A stretch of 64,000 bases of DNA from Aphelocoma coerulescens (Eukaryota > Chordata > Aves > Passeriformes > Corvidae), in assembly GCF_041296385.1 (NCBI RefSeq), contig NW_027183507.1, positions 62,001-126,000 of the forward strand, read 5' to 3'. A model generated the notes under the pieces. That model was not told the DNA's origin, made no database searches, and worked only from the letters and a program-made list of their open reading frames with translations. Made by a program: the position numbers and the translations under genes. Position 1 is the first letter of the stretch; each line of letters begins with the position of its first letter. Of this stretch, positions 55,809-64,000 are shown in pieces.

Positions 55809-58076
55809 ACAAAGGCTCTCCTGGGAGCCACGGGTCACAAAGCACCGTGGGCTCTGTGCAGCCCCGCTGTGTCACAATGGCCGCTGGCTTCCACGAGCCC
55901 CCGCAGTGTCCCAGTGGGCCCCGTGGCTTTAGGAGTGGGTGGCTGGGAGTTGGTGCCAGCGGCTGGGGGAGCAGCAGCAGGGACTGTGTGTGGACAGTGC
56001 CATGGCCACTTGTGTGGCCACTGGTGTCTCTGTGCCAGGCACAGCCGTGGTGTGTAACACCGGCTCTGGGTCCTTTGGCTGTGCAGGTGGCAGTCACGGC
56101 CTGGAGCAGGGCTGCTCCCGGGGGACAGCCTGGGGCAGGAGGCTGCTGGAGATTCATTCCCCACACTCCTTGTCATGAGGTGCTCAGAGTGATTGGAAAG
56201 GCTGTTGGCAGCAGGCAGTTCTCTGGGTTCAAGCTGTGGAGCTGTCAGCGGGAATGCAAAGGCCAAGCTGGTGAGCCTTTTGTCCTGGTGCCTTTAGTGT
56301 GTGAGCAGTCCCTGGTGCCGTTGTCTTTGGATCCTGAGTGTGGGAGAGGCAAGGCTTAGGATGGTGCGTAGAGCTGAGAAGGAAAGTGCCGAGAGCAGCG
56401 TGTGTGCTGCTGCTTTGAGGGGTGCAGTTGAAGTTGTAGGCAGCAAGAGCTTTCTCAGCTGGCCCTTTTGTGAGCTCTGCTTTTGCCAGATGACTTCCAT
56501 CTTACCCTCTTACCATCTTAGCCTCTCATTTTTGCATATCCCAAACCCCCTTCCAAACATCCAGCAGCTGCTTGTAAAGAAGAAGTCCTAGAACAAAAAG
56601 CCAGTGCTGCCTTTCATAGCCCCTTTGCTGTCTATGAAGTAGAGGAAAGAAGCTAGTGAGACGCACTTTCTTTCTCAACTCCATAGAGCGCATCCTTCTC
56701 TCAAGGTGGCAGAGTCCTTGGCGGAAGTGAAGCATCTGCAGCTGCAGTTCAGACTGAGAGATGTGCCAGGACAGGAAACATTTGCTGACCTTCCCTGTTC
56801 CCTGTGCAACATGATTCTCGCATCCCAGTCACTTTCACATACCTTCGGTATCCCTGAGTCCAAGCAGCTAAAGCTCACAGAGACAGAAGTGTCAGGAAGG
56901 AAAACGTTCCAAAAGCACCCCCTTCTCTTATCAGCATATAAATTGTGCACAACAGGCTGCGGCACCGAACCTTCCTTCTCAGATAGACATGCCATCACAC
57001 TTTTCACTCTTGCAGCTCGGTTGAAAAGCTCCAGCAGCTGCTCCCGCAATAGCAAAAGGTTCTAGAAGTGAAAGCCAGTTTGGGGCTGCACCTTCTCCTT
57101 GCCGCATGTAAGCCACACCAAACTCCCTGATGCACTCTGTCCTCCCCTTCTCAAAGGAGTAGACGGTGGCATCAGGACACACCTGTGTCCCAGCAGCTGG
57201 GTGCCCAGCCGGGAGCAGGAGCAGGGCTGGGGCTGCTCCCAAAGTTGCCCCGCCCCAATGCCAGAGCCGGACATATGCTGAGGGGGGGCTGGATCAGGCT
57301 TTATTGTCCAGCTGCATGCCAGGAGTGAGCACAAAATCTACCTGCATTCTCTGCAGCATGCCATCCTGGAGCAGAGCCATTGCCAAAGGAAGCCGTCAGC
57401 CCGTGCCAAGCCAGTGCCGGAGTGGGATCCTAGCAGCACCTGTGGAAGCCGGGAGAGAGGAGCCCACCTGGAGCAGGTTCGTGCAGGATTAATCATCCCG
57501 TGGCTTCCCACCAGGGTCCTGTTGCTTCCAAAAGGCCCCACAGTGTCACTGTGGCCCCTCGGTTCCACCAGGTTCCATAGCGTCACTGTGGTGCCCAGGG
57601 TTCCGTCAGCTTCGCCAGCATCCCCACGGTCTGCAGAGCTCCCCGAGCTTCTGTGGTGTCACAGTGGAGGCAGGGTTGCATCAGGTTCCATAGCATCAGC
57701 ACGGTCTCCAGGGCTCCCAGAGGTTCTGTGGTGTCACAGTGGAGGCAGGGTTGCATCAGGTTCCATAGCATCACCACAGTCTCCAGGGCTCCCTGAGCTT
57801 CTGTGGTGTCACAGTGGAGGCAGGGTTGCATCAGGTTCCATAGCATCAGCACGGTCTCCAGGGCTCCCAGAGGTTCTGTGGTGTCACAGAGGAGGCAGGG
57901 TTGCATCAGGTTCCATAGCATCACCACGGTCTCCAGGGCTCCAAGAGCTTCTGTGGTGTCACAGAGGAGGCAGGGTTGCATCAGGTTCAATAGCATCAGC
58001 ACGGTCTCCAGGGCTCCCCTGAGCTTCTGTGGTGGTGTCACAGAGGAGCCAGGCTTCCTTGTAGTTCCCCAGCATC
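55809..58076. repeat. Satellite monomer 18 (2268 bp)
   Basis: Minisatellite at 57649-58023 with five units. Common type: ACGTTCCAAAAG, CCGTCAGCCC. No private change noticed. Confidence 0.95.
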
Positions 58077-60344
58077 ACAAAGGCTCTCCTGGGAGCCACG
58101 GGTCACAAAGCACTGTGGGCTCTGTGCAGCCCCGCTGTGTCACAATGGCCGCTGGCTTCCACGAGCCCCCGCAGTGTCCCAGTGGGCCCCGTGGCTTTAG
58201 GAGTGGGTGGCTGGGAGTTGGTGCCAGCGGCTGGGGGAGCAGCAGCAGGGACTGTGTGTGGACAGTGCCATGGCCACTTGTGTGGCCACTGGTGTCTCTG
58301 TGCCAGGCACAGCCGTGGTGTGTAACACCGGCTCTGGGTCCTTTGGCTGTGCAGGTGGCAGTCACGGCCTGGAGCAGGGCTGCTCCCGGGGGACAGCCTG
58401 GGGCAGGAGGCTGCTGGAGATTCATTCCCCACACTCCTTGTCATGAGGTGCTCAGAGTGATTGGAAAGGCTGTTGGCAGCAGGCAGTTCTCTGGGTTCAA
58501 GCTGTGGAGCTGTCAGCGGGAATGCAAAGGCCAAGCTGGTGAGCCTTTTGTCCTGGTGCCTTTAGTGTGTGAGCAGTCCCTGGTGCCGTTGTCTTTGGAT
58601 CCTGAGTGTGGGAGAGGCAAGGCTTAGGATGGTGCGTAGAGCTGAGAAGGAAAGTGCCGAGAGCAGCGTGTGTGCTGCTGCTTTGAGGGGTGCAGTTGAA
58701 GTTGTAGGCAGCAAGAGCTTTCTCAGCTGGCCCTTTTGTGAGCTCTGCTTTTGCCAGATGACTTCCATCTTACCCTCTTACCATCTTAGCCTCTCATTTT
58801 TGCATATCCCAAACCCCCTTCCAAACATCCAGCAGCTGCTTGTAAAGAAGAAGTCCTAGAACAAAAAGCCAGTGCTGCCTTTCATAGCCCCTTTGCTGTC
58901 TATGAAGTAGAGGAAAGAAGCTAGTGAGACGCACTTTCTTTCTCAACTCCATAGAGCGCATCCTTCTCTCAAGGTGGCAGAGTCCTTGGCGGAAGTGAAG
59001 CATCTGCAGCTGCAGTTCAGACTGAGAGATGTGCCAGGACAGGAAACATTTGCTGACCTTCCCTGTTCCCTGTGCAACATGATTCTCGCATCCCAGTCAC
59101 TTTCACATACCTTCGGTATCCCTGAGTCCAAGCAGCTAAAGCTCACAGAGACAGAAGTGTCAGGAAGGAAAACGTTCCAAAAGCACCCCCTTCTCTTATC
59201 AGCATATAAATTGTGCACAACAGGCTGCGGCACCGAACCTTCCTTCTCAGATAGACATGCCATCACACTTTTCACTCTTGCAGCTCGGTTGAAAAGCTCC
59301 AGCAGCTGCTCCCGCAATAGCAAAAGGTTCTAGAAGTGAAAGCCAGTTTGGGGCTGCACCTTCTCCTTGCCGCATGTAAGCCACACCAAACTCCCTGATG
59401 CACTCTGTCCTCCCCTTCTCAAAGGAGTAGACGGTGGCATCAGGACACACCTGTGTCCCAGCAGCTGGGTGCCCAGCCGGGAGCAGGAGCAGGGCTGGGG
59501 CTGCTCCCAAAGTTGCCCCGCCCCAATGCCAGAGCCGGACATATGCTGAGGGGGGGCTGGATCAGGCTTTATTGTCCAGCTGCATGCCAGGAGTGAGCAC
59601 AAAATCTACCTGCATTCTCTGCAGCATGCCATCCTGGAGCAGAGCCATTGCCAAAGGAAGCCGTCAGCCCGTGCCAAGCCAGTGCCGGAGTGGGATCCTA
59701 GCAGCACCTGTGGAAGCCGGGAGAGAGGAGCCCACCTGGAGCAGGTTCGTGCAGGATTAATCATCCCGTGGCTTCCCACCAGGGTCCTGTTGCTTCCAAA
59801 AGGCCCCACAGTGTCACTGTGGCCCCTCGGTTCCACCAGGTTCCATAGCGTCACTGTGGTGCCCAGGGTTCCGTCAGCTTCGCCAGCATCCCCACGGTCT
59901 GCAGAGCTCCCCGAGCTTCTGTGGTGTCACAGTGGAGGCAGGGTTGCATCAGGTTCCATAGCATCAGCACGGTCTCCAGGGCTCCCAGAGGTTCTGTGGT
60001 GTCACAGTGGAGGCAGGGTTGCATCAGGTTCCATAGCATCACCACAGTCTCCAGGGCTCCCCGAGCTTCTGTGGTGTCACAGTGGAGGCAGGGTTGCATC
60101 AGGTTCCATAGCATCAGCACGGTCTCCAGGGCTCCCAGAGGTTCTGTGGTGTCACAGAGGAGGCAGGGTTGCATCAGGTTCCATAGCATCACCACGGTCT
60201 CCAGGGCTCCAAGAGCTTCTGTGGTGTCACAGAGGAGGCAGGGTTGCATCAGGTTCAATAGCATCAGCACGGTCTCCAGGGCTCCCCTGAGCTTCTGTGG
60301 TGGTGTCACAGAGGAGCCAGGCTTCCTTGTAGTTCCCCAGCATC
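58077..60344. repeat. Satellite monomer 19 (2268 bp)
   Basis: Minisatellite at 59917-60291 with five units, the third with CCCCGAGC as in monomers 8 and 9 beside the ERVs. Private AAGCACTGTGGG near the left end. Confidence 0.95.
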
Positions 60345-62612
60345 ACAAAGGCTCTCCTGGGAGCCACGGGTCACAAAGCACCGTGGGCTCTGTGCAGCCC
60401 CGCTGTGTCACAATGGCCGCTGGCTTCCACGAGCCCCCGCAGTGTCCCAGTGGGCCCCGTGGCTTTAGGAGTGGGTGGCTGGGAGTTGGTGCCAGCGGCT
60501 GGGGGAGCAGCAGCAGGGACTGTGTGTGGACAGTGCCATGGCCACTTGTGTGGCCACTGGTGTCTCTGTGCCAGGCACAGCCGTGGTGTGTAACACCGGC
60601 TCTGGGTCCTTTGGCTGTGCAGGTGGCAGTCACGGCCTGGAGCAGGGCTGCTCCCGGGGGACAGCCTGGGGCAGGAGGCTGCTGGAGATTCATTCCCCAC
60701 ACTCCTTGTCATGAGGTGCTCAGAGTGATTGGAAAGGCTGTTGGCAGCAGGCAGTTCTCTGGGTTCAAGCTGTGGAGCTGTCAGCGGGAATGCAAAGGCC
60801 AAGCTGGTGAGCCTTTTGTCCTGGTGCCTTTAGTGTGTGAGCAGTCCCTGGTGCCGTTGTCTTTGGATCCTGAGTGTGGGAGAGGCAAGGCTTAGGATGG
60901 TGCGTAGAGCTGAGAAGGAAAGTGCCGAGAGCAGCGTGTGTGCTGCTGCTTTGAGGGGTGCAGTTGAAGTTGTAGGCAGCAAGAGCTTTCTCAGCTGGCC
61001 CTTTTGTGAGCTCTGCTTTTGCCAGATGACTTCCATCTTACCCTCTTACCATCTTAGCCTCTCATTTTTGCATATCCCAAACCCCCTTCCAAACATCCAG
61101 CAGCTGCTTGTAAAGAAGAAGTCCTAGAACAAAAAGCCAGTGCTGCCTTTCATAGCCCCTTTGCTGTCTATGAAGTAGAGGAAAGAAGCTAGTGAGACGC
61201 ACTTTCTTTCTCAACTCCATAGAGCGCATCCTTCTCTCAAGGTGGCAGAGTCCTTGGCGGAAGTGAAGCATCTGCAGCTGCAGTTCAGACTGAGAGATGT
61301 GCCAGGACAGGAAACATTTGCTGACCTTCCCTGTTCCCTGTGCAACATGATTCTCGCATCCCAGTCACTTTCACATACCTTCGGTATCCCTGAGTCCAAG
61401 CAGCTAAAGCTCACAGAGACAGAAGTGTCAGGAAGGAAAACGTTCCAAAAGCACCCCCTTCTCTTATCAGCATATAAATTGTGCACAACAGGCTGCGGCA
61501 CCGAACCTTCCTTCTCAGATAGACATGCCATCACACTTTTCACTCTTGCAGCTCGGTTGAAAAGCTCCAGCAGCTGCTCCCGCAATAGCAAAAGGTTCTA
61601 GAAGTGAAAGCCAGTTTGGGGCTGCACCTTCTCCTTGCCGCATGTAAGCCACACCAAACTCCCTGATGCACTCTGTCCTCCCCTTCTCAAAGGAGTAGAC
61701 GGTGGCATCAGGACACACCTGTGTCCCAGCAGCTGGGTGCCCAGCCGGGAGCAGGAGCAGGGCTGGGGCTGCTCCCAAAGTTGCCCCGCCCCAATGCCAG
61801 AGCCGGACATATGCTGAGGGGGGGCTGGATCAGGCTTTATTGTCCAGCTGCATGCCAGGAGTGAGCACAAAATCTACCTGCATTCTCTGCAGCATGCCAT
61901 CCTGGAGCAGAGCCATTGCCAAAGGAAGCCGTCAGCCCGTGCCAAGCCAGTGCCGGAGTGGGATCCTAGCAGCACCTGTGGAAGCCGGGAGAGAGGAGCC
62001 CACCTGGAGCAGGTTCGTGCAGGATTAATCATCCCGTGGCTTCCCACCAGGGTCCTGTTGCTTCCAAAAGGCCCCACAGTGTCACTGTGGCCCCTCGGTT
62101 CCACCAGGTTCCATAGCGTCACTGTGGTGCCCAGGGTTCCGTCAGCTTCGCCAGCATCCCCACGGTCTGCAGAGCTCCCCGAGCTTCTGTGGTGTCACAG
62201 TGGAGGCAGGGTTGCATCAGGTTCCATAGCATCAGCACGGTCTCCAGGGCTCCCAGAGGTTCTGTGGTGTCACAGTGGAGGCAGGGTTGCATCAGGTTCC
62301 ATAGCATCACCACAGTCTCCAGGGCTCCCTGAGCTTCTGTGGTGTCACAGTGGAGGCAGGGTTGCATCAGGTTCCATAGCATCAGCACGGTCTCCAGGGC
62401 TCCCAGAGGTTCTGTGGTGTCACAGAGGAGGCAGGGTTGCATCAGGTTCCATAGCATCACCACGGTCTCCAGGGCTCCAAGAGCTTCTGTGGTGTCACAG
62501 AGGAGGCAGGGTTGCATCAGGTTCAATAGCATCAGCACGGTCTCCAGGGCTCCCCTGAGCTTCTGTGGTGGTGTCACAGAGGAGCCAGGCTTCCTTGTAG
62601 TTCCCCAGCATC
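60345..62612. repeat. Satellite monomer 20 (2268 bp)
   Basis: Minisatellite at 62185-62559 with five units. Common type, as monomer 18. Confidence 0.95.
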
Positions 62613-64000
62613 ACAAAGGCTCTCCTGGGAGCCACGGGTCACAAAGCACCGTGGGCTCTGTGCAGCCCCGCTGTGTCACAATGGCCGCTGGCTTCCACGA
62701 GCCCCCGCAGTGTCCCAGTGGGCCCCGTGGCTTTAGGAGTGGGTGGCTGGGAGTTGGTGCCAGCGGCTGGGGGAGCAGCAGCAGGGACTGTGTGTGGACA
62801 GTGCCATGGCCACTTGTGTGGCCACTGGTGTCTCTGTGCCAGGCACAGCCGTGGTGTGTAACACCGGCTCTGGGTCCTTTGGCTGTGCAGGTGGCAGTCA
62901 CGGCCTGGAGCAGGGCTGCTCCCGGGGGACAGCCTGGGGCAGGAGGCTGCTGGAGATTCATTCCCCACACTCCTTGTCATGAGGTGCTCAGAGTGATTGG
63001 AAAGGCTGTTGGCAGCAGGCAGTTCTCTGGGTTCAAGCTGTGGAGCTGTCAGCGGGAATGCAAAGGCCAAGCTGGTGAGCCTTTTGTCCTGGTGCCTTTA
63101 GTGTGTGAGCAGTCCCTGGTGCCGTTGTCTTTGGATCCTGAGTGTGGGAGAGGCAAGGCTTAGGATGGTGCGTAGAGCTGAGAAGGAAAGTGCCGAGAGC
63201 AGCGTGTGTGCTGCTGCTTTGAGGGGTGCAGTTGAAGTTGTAGGCAGCAAGAGCTTTCTCAGCTGGCCCTTTTGTGAGCTCTGCTTTTGCCAGATGACTT
63301 CCATCTTACCCTCTTACCATCTTAGCCTCTCATTTTTGCATATCCCAAACCCCCTTCCAAACATCCAGCAGCTGCTTGTAAAGAAGAAGTCCTAGAACAA
63401 AAAGCCAGTGCTGCCTTTCATAGCCCCTTTGCTGTCTATGAAGTAGAGGAAAGAAGCTAGTGAGACGCACTTTCTTTCTCAACTCCATAGAGCGCATCCT
63501 TCTCTCAAGGTGGCAGAGTCCTTGGCGGAAGTGAAGCATCTGCAGCTGCAGTTCAGACTGAGAGATGTGCCAGGACAGGAAACATTTGCTGACCTTCCCT
63601 GTTCCCTGTGCAACATGATTCTCGCATCCCAGTCACTTTCACATACCTTCGGTATCCCTGAGTCCAAGCAGCTAAAGCTCACAGAGACAGAAGTGTCAGG
63701 AAGGAAAACGTTCCAAAAGCACCCCCTTCTCTTATCAGCATATAAATTGTGCACAACAGGCTGCGGCACCGAACCTTCCTTCTCAGATAGACATGCCATC
63801 ACACTTTTCACTCTTGCAGCTCGGTTGAAAAGCTCCAGCAGCTGCTCCCGCAATAGCAAAAGGTTCTAGAAGTGAAAGCCAGTTTGGGGCTGCACCTTCT
63901 CCTTGCCGCATGTAAGCCACACCAAACTCCCTGATGCACTCTGTCCTCCCCTTCTCAAAGGAGTAGACGGTGGCATCAGGACACACCTGTGTCCCAGCAG
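62613..64000. repeat. Satellite monomer 21 (partial, 1388 bp)
   Basis: Cut by the window end before the minisatellite. The visible part is of the ACGTTCCAAAAG type with GCAGCGTGTG. Confidence 0.93.

Noticed and set aside
5399..64000. Array as an assembly artefact
   Set aside because: Monomers differ by private and shared variants and in length, which a simple assembly loop would not create. Copy number may still be wrong.
1..64000. tRNA or rRNA genes
   Set aside because: No cloverleaf or rRNA-like stretch was noticed; the only tRNA-related sequence is the primer binding site.

Overview
The window looks like a vertebrate, most likely avian, macrosatellite array that carries a young, defective endogenous retrovirus (ERV). 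No bacterial gene organisation is present. The avian reading is an inference from the alpharetrovirus-like Env, the GC-rich long-period satellite and the mosaic beta/alpha character of the ERV. Nothing here fixes the species or chromosome.

Layout. (1) 1-5398: ERV copy A on the minus strand; its 3' LTR is cut by the window start. (2) 5399-23467: eight tandem monomers of 2193 or 2268 bp. (3) 23473-29582: complete ERV copy B (6110 bp). (4) 29583-31850: one monomer. (5) 31856-37964: complete ERV copy C (6109 bp). (6) 37965-64000: eleven complete monomers and one partial. All three ERVs sit at the same base of the monomer, in the same orientation, flanked by the same 5-bp duplication ACAAA. They were therefore copied with the satellite rather than inserted three times. 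Copies B and C form two back-to-back 8.38-kb units of monomer plus provirus.

Provirus. On the minus strand the order is: 832-bp LTR, Lys-like primer binding site, leader with six ~68-bp repeats, splice donor, gag matrix start (MGQTHS), a long Pro/Ala-rich linker broken by a frameshift and a stop, an in-frame join of early capsid to the integrase C-terminus, an intact env, a polypurine tract inside env, and the 3' LTR. The missing middle would hold the rest of capsid, nucleocapsid, protease, reverse transcriptase, RNase H and most of integrase. Env is open and identical in protein sequence in all three copies, and its last 37 codons lie inside U3.

Monomer. Each monomer ends in a 75-bp minisatellite (four near-perfect units in 2193-bp monomers, five in 2268-bp ones), which explains the length difference. 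The minus strand holds an AATAAA and two short exon-like, coiled-coil-like segments with consensus splice ends; I do not recognise their family. I see no confident host gene in the monomers. Shared variants between non-adjacent monomers, a repeated 6654-bp trimer and the monomer-provirus units point to unequal exchange and conversion. The provirus with its intact env is being carried along by satellite turnover.
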